DNA of 51,512 nt. Origin: Verrucomicrobiia bacterium (GTDB taxonomy: Bacteria > Verrucomicrobiota > Verrucomicrobiia > Limisphaerales > UBA8199). Every line of letters starts with the position of its first letter. Position 1 is the first letter of the stretch. The translations under genes and the position numbers were made by a program. Under the pieces are notes generated by a model. That model did not search any database, was not told where the DNA came from, and worked only from the letters and a program-made list of their open reading frames with translations. Shown here piece after piece: positions 18,912 through 28,138 of the stretch. The DNA lies in NCBI GenBank assembly GCA_035946615.1, contig DASYZB010000036.1, positions 1-51,512 on the forward strand. Direction: 5' to 3'.

Positions 18912-19735
18912 TTCAGCGCGGGGACGGCATGCGCAGAGAAGTTGGCTGCGCGTGGCGTGGAAGCTCGGGCCAAGAAGAGATGAGAGAAAAAGCCTGCAGA
19001 CCGCTCGATGAATGTCCAATGCTCCCGTAAATTAGGTTGGGCGGCAAAACCGCCACTGCCGGAATGAATTTGTATGCCGGCGGTATCGAACTGCTCCTGG
19101 CGGGTCGCGGTCGCCGAAGTCCAGAGTGCTGATAGCTCTCGTCCCTTAAATCCAGCGCGGACGCTCACGGGCGCGTCATGACGAGTGACGGCATTGCATC
19201 CGATGAGCAAAACCAACCGGCTGAAAAAGACGCCCATCAGCGAACGTCGCGGTTCAACGGCGGCAAACAAAGAAGCGCGCCGGGCCGAGAGGCGAAGTAG
19301 TTGGGCCAACTGATGAGGGCTGAAATGGTGAAGGAACAGGTTGGCCAGAATGATGGCGTTGGGGTATGCAGAATGCTCGCCAAGCCAATCAAAGATATCG
19401 GCCTGGCGCAATTCGAGTATCCAGCCGAGTCTTTTGAATTGGCAGAACGTGTCAGTCGAGACCAATCCTTGGCGGTCCACCAATGATGCCATGGTGCCTT
19501 GCCATTGAGGCCCCAGGCGGCGAGCCACTTGCAGGAGGAACCGGCCATCACCGCCTCCAAGGTCGATGAGGGTGGCTGGCTTGGTTCCATCAAAGGCCGT
19601 TGACAAGGCCGTTGCAATGGTCCTGGCATTTCCCATCCAGGCATTGATTCGCAATAAATCGTTTCGCGAACCCCTGGCCCGCAAATCCTGTGGCGGGAGT
19701 TCATCGAGCAATTCCGGTGCGACCTCGCGTTTCAC
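18908..19735 (-). CDS. Class I SAM-dependent methyltransferase of the PKS operon
   Basis: The protein (275 aa) contains motif I of class I methyltransferases, LIDLGGGDGRFLLQVA, and further conserved segments (FDWLGEHSAYPNAIILANLFLHH). It uses a GTG start at 19735, with AGGGG a few bases upstream. It lies 27 bases after the type III PKS stop and overlaps the FAD oxidoreductase by four bases. In context it probably O- or C-methylates the polyketide. The substrate cannot be read from the sequence. Confidence 0.8.
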   Translation of the reverse strand: MKREVAPELLDELPPQDLRARGSRNDLLRINAWMGNARTIATALSTAFDGTKPATLIDLGGGDGRFLLQVARRLGPQWQGTMASLVDRQGLVSTDTFCQFKRLGWILELRQADIFDWLGEHSAYPNAIILANLFLHHFSPHQLAQLLRLSARRASLFAAVEPRRSLMGVFFSRLVLLIGCNAVTRHDAPVSVRAGFKGRELSALWTSATATRQEQFDTAGIQIHSGSGGFAAQPNLREHWTFIERSAGFFSHLFLARASTPRAANFSAHAVPALK

Positions 19736-19762
19736 AAATACCCCTCAATCCAGTTCGCTTGC

Positions 19763-20818
19763 TCAATCCACTTGAAGCAGTGCCCCATGCCCGCTGAAGC
19801 CTGCGCCAAAGGAGGCCATCCACCAGTAGCCGCCCGGCGCCCGCCCGGCCAGAGCGGCTTCCAGCACGAAAAAGAGTGAGGCGCTACTTAAGTTGCCATA
19901 TTCGGCCAAAACGGCGGCGCTCCAGCGGGTGTCCTGCTCTGACAAGCCGAGGCGCTGCCGAAGCGCCACCAGAACGTCCCGTCCGCCAGGGTGTAATAAC
20001 CATTGATTAATTCCCTCGCGCGGACAGGGGCCTTGGCCCAACACGGAGGCCAACACCCGTTCCGCCTGGGCCGCTGCCAAGCCGGGCACCTGGGGAGAAA
20101 GGACATTGCGAAGCATTCCCCCGCGTTGCTCAAAACGCAGGAGGTCACGGTCGGCCGGGTTAATCAATGAGCCGCCCATTTTCCATTCGAGGCGGCGGTG
20201 GCCATTGGATTCGTTAGCCAGCACTGCCGCGCCTGCCCCATCGCCGAACAGACAGGCGCTGATGAGCACGCCGGGATCGTTATCCCAGAAAAAGGCGGCG
20301 CTGCAAACCTCGACGCAGATCGACAAAACGCGCCGGCAACGGCCTGCGGCAAGGAGGGCCTCAGCGGCGCGAAGATTGGGGAGCGCGGCCCCGCAACCCT
20401 GGCCCACCAAATCGAGCGCCAGCACCTCGGGTAGCAATCCCAACAACTCGCCGACATAACTGGTCAAGCCCGGGCACAAGTACCCTGTGCAGGTGCTAAT
20501 GAGCAGTGCGTCAATGTCCCGGGCTGATGCGCCGGCATTCTGGAGAGCGCGCTGGGCGGCCTGGGCCGCCAAAAGCGGGGCATTTTGAACAAAACGCGCC
20601 TGGAGCGCGTCAGGATTTAGGTCAAAGGCCTCCGTGAGGTCGGCGAGAGCCAGGTGCCGGGTGGTAATCCCGTTGTTGGCAGTCAAAACTTTTCTGAGGA
20701 TAGCGCGCGAGCGCGGGCTCAACTGCTGGAAATGGGCGGCGCGCTGGGCGGTTTCCCAGCACTCGAGTTGCGTGTAGCGTTGGGGCGGGGCAGCCGTCCC
20801 CAATCCGGCGATAAACAT
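19763..20818 (-). CDS. Type III polyketide synthase (chalcone/alkylresorcinol-synthase-like)
   Basis: This 351-aa enzyme has the thiolase-fold catalytic triad of type III PKSs: C142 in DLVGQGCGAALPNL, H276 in WLLHPGGRDVL and N309 in EYGNLSSASLFF. Length and the GDGAGAAVL segment also fit the family. It would condense a starter acyl-CoA with malonyl-CoA units to make a pyrone, resorcinol or phloroglucinol. It is the first gene of an operon with a methyltransferase and an FAD oxidoreductase, the same three activities as the Streptomyces griseus srsABC phenolic-lipid operon. Starter and cyclisation type are unknown. The divergent 154 bases upstream separate it from the MacA-like gene. Confidence 0.9.
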   Translation of the reverse strand: MFIAGLGTAAPPQRYTQLECWETAQRAAHFQQLSPRSRAILRKVLTANNGITTRHLALADLTEAFDLNPDALQARFVQNAPLLAAQAAQRALQNAGASARDIDALLISTCTGYLCPGLTSYVGELLGLLPEVLALDLVGQGCGAALPNLRAAEALLAAGRCRRVLSICVEVCSAAFFWDNDPGVLISACLFGDGAGAAVLANESNGHRRLEWKMGGSLINPADRDLLRFEQRGGMLRNVLSPQVPGLAAAQAERVLASVLGQGPCPREGINQWLLHPGGRDVLVALRQRLGLSEQDTRWSAAVLAEYGNLSSASLFFVLEAALAGRAPGGYWWMASFGAGFSGHGALLQVD

Positions 20819-20972
20819 TGGTCAACCTAGTGTGGTCCGCCTCAAATCGCTAACGATTTTGTCGATTGGGCGATTGGGGCGCGCAAGTATCGACAGAATC
20901 CCGAAATAGGGTAACCTCGGGGCAGGTGGCGTGGTCTCATATTGGAGAGGCGCTAAAAGACAGGCGATAGAT

Positions 20973-22313
20973 ATGGCTAATGCAAAGCGATTTCATTGGG
21001 GTAGATGGGCGTTGGTGGTGCTGCTGCTGGCAGCAGCGGCCGGTGTGGGGTGGTATGTTAAAACCAAGCGCGATGCGCCGGCGCAATACCAGAGCACTCC
21101 AGTCACACGGGGCGACCTGACGCAGGTCGTGACGGCTACCGGCCAGTTGGCTCCGGTCATTAACGTTTCGGTCGGCAGCCAGATTTCTGGAATAGTGAAA
21201 CACCTCTTTATTGATTACAATTCGACGGTCAAATCCAACCAGATCATCGCCGAAATCGATCCGTCCACTTACAACATAAACGTGCTGAAGGCGAAGGCCG
21301 ATCTGGCTAATGCCAAGGCGAACCTCTCGCTGGCCACAGTCCAGGCGCATCGCTCCGCAGAGCTTTACACTAATAAGCTGGTCTCGGCATCGGACAATGA
21401 TATCGCCCAAGCCCAGATGGAGCAGGCCGCGGCCCAGGTCCAGAGCGACGAGGCCATCTTGAAGAATGCCGAGGTCCAGCTTTCCTATTGCACGATTTAC
21501 GCCCCTGTGGATGGGGTTGTTATTTCCCGGGCCGTTGACGTGGGCCAGACCGTCGCCGCCAGTTTTAATACACCCACTATTGCGGTGATCGCCAACGACC
21601 TGACCAAAATGCAAATCGACGCCCTGGTTTCGGAGGCGGATATTGGAGGTGTTGTCACTAACCAGGATGTGGACTTCAGCGTCGATGCCTATCCGTATCG
21701 CACGTTTCACGGCAAGGTCAGCCAGATTCGTTATGGGGCCATTACCAACCAGAACGTGATTAATTACGACTGCGTGATTGGGGTTCATAATTCCGATCTG
21801 AAATTGCTGCCGGGAATGACGGCAAACGTCTCGATCATCACGGCGCGGCGCGAGGAGGCCCTGCGCATTCCAAACGCTGCTTTGCGCTTCCACCCGCCCG
21901 ATGCGGTGGAAGGATGGACCAACGAGGTTGCCCAAACGGCTGCCCAGGCGGCGCCTGCAACCGGCGGACGCGGTGGGGCGGGCCAGGGCGCCGGAAGAGG
22001 TGGAGGCGGTCCGGGCGGCGAACGTCGTGGAAGCGGCCCGGGTGGCCCTGGTGGCAAGCCAGGCGGAGGCGCAGGGCACGCCAAACCCGACAGGCCTCTC
22101 ACCCGGACGGTCTATGTGCTGCCGGCCAATTTCGATCCCAAGGACCCGGAGGGCGCGAAACCAAAACCGGTCCAAATAAAGGTGGGAATCAACGACGGGA
22201 TCAACACCGAAGTGCTGGCCGGCTTGAAAGAGGGCGATCAGGTCGTGACGGGCGTTATTTTGTCAGCCGATTCGCGCCGCGGGCCATCCAACCCATTCGT
22301 TCGCAGGTTCTAG
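20973..22313 (+). CDS. MacA/HlyD-family periplasmic adaptor with a glycine-rich insert
   Basis: The protein (446 aa) has one N-terminal membrane anchor (WALVVLLLAAAAGVGWYV), then a barrel-sandwich/lipoyl region (VGSQISGIVKHLFIDYNS), an alpha-helical hairpin at about 100-170 and beta-barrel parts, as in membrane-fusion adaptors of tripartite efflux pumps. It would link an inner-membrane exporter to an outer-membrane channel. Residues about 330-375 form a glycine/arginine-rich low-complexity insert (GGRGGAGQGAGRGGGGPGG) between barrel strands, which is unusual. MFS and MacB-type genes follow on the same strand. The frame opens at 20931, but the ATG at 20973 gives a normal membrane-anchor start. 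Confidence 0.85.
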   Translation: MANAKRFHWGRWALVVLLLAAAAGVGWYVKTKRDAPAQYQSTPVTRGDLTQVVTATGQLAPVINVSVGSQISGIVKHLFIDYNSTVKSNQIIAEIDPSTYNINVLKAKADLANAKANLSLATVQAHRSAELYTNKLVSASDNDIAQAQMEQAAAQVQSDEAILKNAEVQLSYCTIYAPVDGVVISRAVDVGQTVAASFNTPTIAVIANDLTKMQIDALVSEADIGGVVTNQDVDFSVDAYPYRTFHGKVSQIRYGAITNQNVINYDCVIGVHNSDLKLLPGMTANVSIITARREEALRIPNAALRFHPPDAVEGWTNEVAQTAAQAAPATGGRGGAGQGAGRGGGGPGGERRGSGPGGPGGKPGGGAGHAKPDRPLTRTVYVLPANFDPKDPEGAKPKPVQIKVGINDGINTEVLAGLKEGDQVVTGVILSADSRRGPSNPFVRRF

Positions 22314-22370
22314 CCGTGCGCGGTGAGAAGACATTTGAAAAGCGCTCCCGGGCCTCTAGGTTAAAGCAGC

Positions 22371-23705
22371 ATGCCTTTCGAAAGCCGGAATGCGCCCTCG
22401 GAAATAGCCAGTGTGCCCGAAGAGGTAACCGGCCAACCGCGTCGCGTGGTCTTGGGACATTTGCTCTGGCGCAAGACATTCACGGCATTGCGGCATCGGA
22501 ATTTTCGCCTGTTCTTCGGAGGGCAGCTTATCTCTCTAATCGGCTCCTGGGTGCAGAACACGGCGCAGGGTTGGCTGGTGTACGAGCTGACCGGCTCAAA
22601 GATGCTCCTGGGGGTGACGGCGGCGGTCGCCTCGGCGCCGATGATGCTTTTCTCGATTTGGGGCGGTTCGGTTGCCGATCGGCATTCCAAACGCAATATC
22701 GTTCTGTGGACCCAGACGAGCATGATGCTCGCTGCCTTCGTTTTCGCCGCCCTGGTCTGGAGCGGGCGCATACGGATTTGGGAGATTCTGGTGCTGGCGG
22801 GCGCAGGCGGTCTGGCGATGGCCTTCGATATGCCGGCGCGCCAGGCATTCATGGTCGAGATGACCAGCCGCGAGGACTTGATGAACGCCATCTCGCTCAA
22901 CAGCTCGATTGTCAATGGCGCCCGTGTGATTGGCCCTTCAGTCGCCGGTTTCCTCATGGCCCGTGCCGGGATGGCGATGTGCTTTTTTCTCAACGGAGTC
23001 AGCTTCCTGGCCGTCCTCGCCGGGCTTTGGCTGATGCGCCTGCCCCGGTTCGTGCCGCCCCATCGCGCCAGCTCCGCCTGGGCCCACGCCGGGGAGGGTT
23101 TCCTCTATGTCTGGCGCGACCGGCGCATGCGCACGATACTGATTCTCTTCGCGATTGTGGGTATTTTTGGCTGGTCCTATTCGGTGCTGATGCCGGCGTA
23201 TGCCACGGATGTGCTCCACGTTGGCCAGGCGCAATACGCATTTCTGCTCAGCGCCAATGGAATCGGCGCATTGTTGGGGGCCCTCACCGTGGCGACCATC
23301 GGCAGCCAGACCAATCGGCGCCTGTTGGTGTTTGGGGGTCTGATGGTTTTTTCCTGCATGCTGCTGTTGTTGGCCCTCGTGAAGAACTACTTCCTCGCAC
23401 TGGTCTTCCTGGAAGTGGGAGGCTGGGGCATGTTGCTATTCTTCTCGACCGTCAATACCCTCTTACAGACCAGCTCCTCGGACGCCATGCGGGGGCGGGT
23501 GATGGGTATTTGGGCGCTGGTGTTTGGCGGGATGACACCCATCGGCGGACTCGAGGCAGGGGCCCTTTCGAATTCTATGGGTGTCCAATGGGCCGTGGGC
23601 ACGGGCGCAATTGTTTGCGCGCTGGCTGCGCTGGTGGTCTGGCTCATTGTCCGCCAACAGCCCTCGCCCGAATCGGCAGGCGGCACCATCGGAGAAGGCG
23701 GTTAG
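22371..23705 (+). CDS. MFS exporter (EntS/MFS_3-like)
   Basis: The 444-aa protein has about twelve hydrophobic segments. It matches the MFS_3 group, with FTALRHRNFRLFFGGQLISL before helix 1 and SVADRHSKRNIVLWTQ as the loop 2-3 motif. These carriers usually export siderophores or drugs by proton antiport. It lies 57 bases after the MacA-like adaptor and 105 bases before the MacB-type ATPase, all on one strand, so it sits inside an otherwise standard MacAB-like locus. No good ribosome-binding site is visible before the ATG. The substrate is unknown. Confidence 0.85.
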   Translation: MPFESRNAPSEIASVPEEVTGQPRRVVLGHLLWRKTFTALRHRNFRLFFGGQLISLIGSWVQNTAQGWLVYELTGSKMLLGVTAAVASAPMMLFSIWGGSVADRHSKRNIVLWTQTSMMLAAFVFAALVWSGRIRIWEILVLAGAGGLAMAFDMPARQAFMVEMTSREDLMNAISLNSSIVNGARVIGPSVAGFLMARAGMAMCFFLNGVSFLAVLAGLWLMRLPRFVPPHRASSAWAHAGEGFLYVWRDRRMRTILILFAIVGIFGWSYSVLMPAYATDVLHVGQAQYAFLLSANGIGALLGALTVATIGSQTNRRLLVFGGLMVFSCMLLLLALVKNYFLALVFLEVGGWGMLLFFSTVNTLLQTSSSDAMRGRVMGIWALVFGGMTPIGGLEAGALSNSMGVQWAVGTGAIVCALAALVVWLIVRQQPSPESAGGTIGEGG

Positions 23706-23735
23706 TTTATTGCCGGAACGTCTGTCGAGTGCTCC

Positions 23736-23780
23736 AAAAAATCGCCGCGGGACTGGCACAGTCCAAGGCGCTGCCGCGCG
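23736..23780. repeat. Dispersed palindromic repeat, copy 2
   Basis: GGACTG-gca-CAGTCC with a CAAGGCG flank repeats the arrangement at 91-136. It lies in the 105-base gap between the MFS gene and the ABC ATPase gene. Confidence 0.6.
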
Positions 23781-23810
23781 TTCCAAGGCCGTTTGCCAGC
23801 ATTTGACAGC

Positions 23811-24568
23811 ATGAACACCGTTATTGAATTGGAAGAAATCTACAAGGTCTATCATACGGGTGAAGTGGATGTACACGCAGTGCGCGGCGTCTCGACCGAA
23901 ATCCACACCAGTGAGTTTGTCGCCATTATGGGCGCCAGCGGCTCGGGCAAATCGACGCTGATGAACATCATTGGGTGCCTGGACCGCCCGACCAAAGGCC
24001 GGTATCTGCTCGATGGCACCGATATTTCTGAATTGGGTCGCGATGAGCTGGCAGATATCCGCAACCAGAAGATCGGCTTTATCTTCCAGGGGTTCAACCT
24101 GCTCTCGCGCACCTCGGCGCTCGAGAATGTCGAATTGCCCATGCTCTACACGCACCGCCACCTGACCGGGCGTGAGCAACGGGAACGGGCGGTCAGTTCC
24201 CTCGAGATGGTGGGCCTGGCGGATCGAGCGGACCATCACCCCAACCAGCTCTCGGGTGGCCAGCAGCAGCGGGTGGCCATTGCGCGGGCGCTGGTCAACC
24301 AGCCCTCCCTGCTCCTGGCCGACGAGCCCACCGGCAATCTCGACAGCCAGACCAGCATCGAGATCATGGGGGTCTTCCAAAAACTCAACGAACAGGGAAT
24401 CACCATCGTGATGGTCACCCACGAACTGGACATTGCCCGCTACACCCGGCGCAACCTGATCATGCGCGATGGGCGAATCGTCAGCGATGTGGCTGTGACG
24501 GATAGACTCAACGCCGAAATCGAACTGCGCCGCTTGCGCGACGCTCAACAAGCTGTTCAATTAACCGT

Positions 24569-24572
<4 letters not shown>
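23811..24572 (+). CDS. ABC transporter ATPase, MacB/LolD-type
   Basis: This 253-aa ATP-binding subunit has Walker A GASGSGKST, signature LSGGQQQR, Walker B LLLADEP and the switch histidine in VTHE. It belongs to the FtsE/LolD/MacB-N group that drives mechanotransmission-type transporters. It overlaps the permease gene by four bases (ATGA), so here MacB is split into two polypeptides. The frame extends 18 bases upstream with a second ATG at 23793; the later ATG gives the usual N-terminus. Confidence 0.92.
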
Positions 24573-25789
<1,217 letters not shown>

Positions 25790-25843
25790 GCGCCCACCTC
25801 AACTACCGCCACACCCGTGACGCTTTTGACCGCCCGCGTTAAA

Positions 25844-26539
25844 TCATTGAGCCTTCCGGGCATCTGGTGATAGTTGCTTCACCCTGGTTTCAAACTCCGC
25901 CAGGCCAGTTTGAATCTCTTCCCTCGGCAGATTTCCGGCGCTCAGGGCCGCGTCGCTTTGGTTCTCCAGTCGCTGGTAAAAGGCAGTCCCAAAGTCCAGC
26001 AGACCGGGATGGTCCGGAGCCGCTTCGACGATGGCAAAAAGGGCATCCTCGGCCTTGGCGAATCCGCCGGTGCGTTCGTAGTGCTGCATCAGCAGGGCCT
26101 GTGTGGGGATTGGCAAGGGTGCATCCGCCAGCGCGCCCGCGAAGACATCCACTCCAGGCACAAACTCGGCGCGGTCGGACGGCTCGCCCAGCGCCAGGTC
26201 ATTGAGCAACAGGTGCAGGCCCTTCAAATAAAGGGCGCGGGCTTCTGCCGGGCGCTCCTGGCCAGTCGCGATGTCACCGGCTTCCTTCAACAGGGCGGTT
26301 ACCATGAGGGTTTTCTGACGCGCCGACTGGGTTGTTTCACCGCGAATCAGAAGCGCCAGCAGCTCAGTCTGGCTCAACTGAATCAGGCTCGAGGCATCTG
26401 ACTCCAGGAGCCTCCGGAACTCTGCATCGAGCGCAGCGGCTGCCTCGTCCCAGAGTTGGTCTTTCTTGAGCGCCTTCATCCTGGACAGGACCTCAAAAAA
26501 CTCCTGGAGCATTCGGAGAATATAATCGCGTCGAATCAA
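25844..26539 (-). CDS. DUF6483-family protein of unknown function
   Basis: This is a 231-aa soluble, mostly helical protein. Its start, MIRRDYILRMLQEFFEVLSR, resembles the DUF6483 family, whose members begin with the same DYI-R-MI pattern. The mid-region QERPAEARALYLKGLHLLLND looks TPR-like. The start codon would be TTG at 26539, chosen because the conserved N-terminus needs it. It stands alone, convergent with the MacB permease. Function is unknown. Confidence 0.7.
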   Translation of the reverse strand: MIRRDYILRMLQEFFEVLSRMKALKKDQLWDEAAAALDAEFRRLLESDASSLIQLSQTELLALLIRGETTQSARQKTLMVTALLKEAGDIATGQERPAEARALYLKGLHLLLNDLALGEPSDRAEFVPGVDVFAGALADAPLPIPTQALLMQHYERTGGFAKAEDALFAIVEAAPDHPGLLDFGTAFYQRLENQSDAALSAGNLPREEIQTGLAEFETRVKQLSPDARKAQ

Positions 26540-26875
26540 GCTCTGCCCCCCCGCTTACAGCTTTGGAACAATTTGAACTGGTTTCACCTTACGGGAGCCG
26601 AGCGCCGCCCGCGATAAAAAAGAAAGGAACCCAAACGGCAAAAACTCAATAAGACCAGCCGGGATACAGCTCCAAAGCTTCACTCCGGAGTCGTCAAGTA
26701 GGTAAAACCCTTACAAAACAAGGGTCAAACTACCCGAAACCAGCTCCCAACAATTATTTATTTGAATAAAGTTGAATCGGGGTTTGTCAGAATGAATAGT
26801 AAGCCAGAAAAAGAGGGGTTATGTCGGTGTTGCTTATAGGATGCTTTACTTAGGTTAATACCTATGAGAAACACG

Positions 26876-26904
26876 TTGACAGGAATTAGACTCAATGATT
26901 TATT
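26876..26904 (+). promoter_or_regulatory. Candidate sigma-70-type promoter of the small RNA
   Basis: A perfect -35 TTGACA (26876-26881) is followed after 17 bases by TTTATT (26899-26904), which matches four of six -10 positions. The upstream 250 bases are unusually AT-rich for this window. Transcription would start near 26910 and no protein gene follows on this strand, which supports a non-coding transcript. Confidence 0.55.
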
Positions 26905-26910
26905 GTAGGC

Positions 26911-27089
26911 AGATACGCCTTAGAATTTTTCGGGCATGGTTGAATTGTTCTTTGTCAGCCCAAAGTGATTTCGGGCCTGGTTCCGGGTACAGACCAGGGC
27001 CGATGTTCTCCGTAATCCTACTGTTGTACTTAATTCGAAAATTCCCCGGGCTCTTCGGTCACCCCCTGACTGACTAGCCCGGTTTTTTT
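26911..27089 (+). ncRNA. Probable structured small RNA, about 180 nt, family unknown
   Basis: Between a good promoter and a strong terminator there is no credible reading frame, but there is pairing. GAATTTT(T)CG at 26923-26932 pairs with CGAAAATTC at 27036-27044 over nine pairs with one bulged T, as a closing stem. An apical hairpin is formed by TCGG-G-CCTGGT (26971-26981) and ACCAGG-G-CCGA (26993-27003), ten pairs around one G-G mismatch. The central part is weakly paired. Size and layout (closing stem, open centre, apical hairpin) recall 6S RNA, but I recognise no diagnostic sequence and do not assign a family. The rest of the 549-base gap (26540-26875) is AT-rich and shows no gene. Confidence 0.55.
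27046..27089 (+). terminator. Strong intrinsic terminator of the small RNA
   Basis: CCGGGCT (27046-27052) pairs with AGCCCGG (27076-27082), and inside it CGGTCA pairs with TGACTG around a CCCCC loop. Seven T residues follow at 27083-27089. The orientation of the T-tract shows it ends plus-strand transcription. It overlaps the stop codon of the convergent ROK kinase gene. Confidence 0.85.
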
Positions 27090-28074
27090 ATTTTGTTTCA
27101 CGGCGCGCCAGCACGGCCGCTCCGGTGATGCCGGCGGTGTCTCCCAATTTGGAGGCGACAATCTCGACGCCTTTCATGGCGCCGGGCATGGCGTAATCTC
27201 TGGTGGTTTCAATGATGACGCTCATCATTTCATCAGCGAGTGCTTCGATGACTCCGCCCCCCAGGACCAGCACCTCCGGGTTGAGGATATTGACCAAGTT
27301 GGCCGTCGCCACGCCGATGTACTCGGCGGCCCCTTCCACAATTCGATCCACGAATTTATCTCCCCGGCGGATAGCCTTGCGCAGATCGCCGCTGCGGAGG
27401 TCTTCGAGGCCTTCGCCCAGCATCTCGGTGAGGATCGTCTTCTGGCCTTCCTTGATGCCGGCTTTGATTTGCTGGAAAATAGCGGTCCGGCTGGCCAGGG
27501 CCTCGAAACACCCTTTGTTGCCGCAACCGCATTTGGGGCCGTTGACCTCGATGACCATGTGGCCGACCTCGCCCGCCGTGTGGCCAAAACCGCTGTAGAG
27601 CTCCCCATTGATGATAACGCCCCCGCCAATACCGGTGCCGACGAAAATGCCCACCATGCTGCGCGGTTTGGATTTGAGTTCGGCGACGTAAACGCCCAAG
27701 GCGGCGATGTTGCAATCGTTCTCCACGAATACGGGGACCTCGAGGATTTTTTCGAGGCCCTTTTTCAAGGGAACATCCTTCCAGCCATCGAGGTTTGGGG
27801 CGAAGATGACGGTACCGGAGTCGAAATCGACGGCGCCGGGCGCGCCGATGCCCAGGCCGGCGACCTGCTTGAGGCTCAGGTCAGCCTCATCTATGGCGTC
27901 CTGAACGCAACGGGCAATCCGCTCGATGACCCGGTCCACTCCGCGCTGGGATTTGGTGCTAAGCTTGGACAACCCGACGCATTCAAGGGAGCGATTGAAA
28001 ACGCCGGTAAGGATTTTCGTCCCCCCCAGGTCAACGCCCACCAGGTACTCCGCTTTGGAGGTTGCTTCGGCCAT
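27088..28074 (-). CDS. ROK-family sugar kinase (glucokinase-like)
   Basis: This 328-aa kinase has the ROK phosphate motif near the start (YLVGVDLGGTKILTGVF), GIGAPGAVDFDSGTV, the catalytic aspartate in FVENDCNIAALG and the zinc motif CGCGNKGCFE that defines ROK kinases. It would phosphorylate a hexose, most likely glucose, with ATP in the cytoplasm. A TTG codon at 28077 precedes the ATG; I chose the ATG at 28074. It follows the two thymidylate-kinase-like genes on the same strand with a 64-base gap. Confidence 0.9.
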   Translation of the reverse strand: MAEATSKAEYLVGVDLGGTKILTGVFNRSLECVGLSKLSTKSQRGVDRVIERIARCVQDAIDEADLSLKQVAGLGIGAPGAVDFDSGTVIFAPNLDGWKDVPLKKGLEKILEVPVFVENDCNIAALGVYVAELKSKPRSMVGIFVGTGIGGGVIINGELYSGFGHTAGEVGHMVIEVNGPKCGCGNKGCFEALASRTAIFQQIKAGIKEGQKTILTEMLGEGLEDLRSGDLRKAIRRGDKFVDRIVEGAAEYIGVATANLVNILNPEVLVLGGGVIEALADEMMSVIIETTRDYAMPGAMKGVEIVASKLGDTAGITGAAVLARRETK

Positions 28075-28138
28075 CAAAATCCGCTTTCTGATTTCACGGT
28101 AAAGCTTGCCCGATTTGGCCGCGCCAATCCGCCGGCGA

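Noticed and set aside
20937-22175. A 412-codon open frame on the minus strand
   Set aside because: It is antisense to the MacA-like adaptor, which has clear family motifs; the antisense product has none and uses unlikely residue composition.
21914-23806. A 630-codon plus-strand frame across the end of the adaptor gene and the whole MFS gene
   Set aside because: It is a shifted reading of two genes with good motifs, rich in Arg and Gly, as expected for a shadow in GC-rich DNA.
23463-24560. A 365-codon minus-strand frame
   Set aside because: It is antisense to the MFS end and the ABC ATPase, whose Walker motifs are intact.
26895-27077. A 60-codon plus-strand frame in the small-RNA region
   Set aside because: It overlaps the paired stems and the terminator, has no good ribosome-binding site and no family; non-coding RNA explains the region better.
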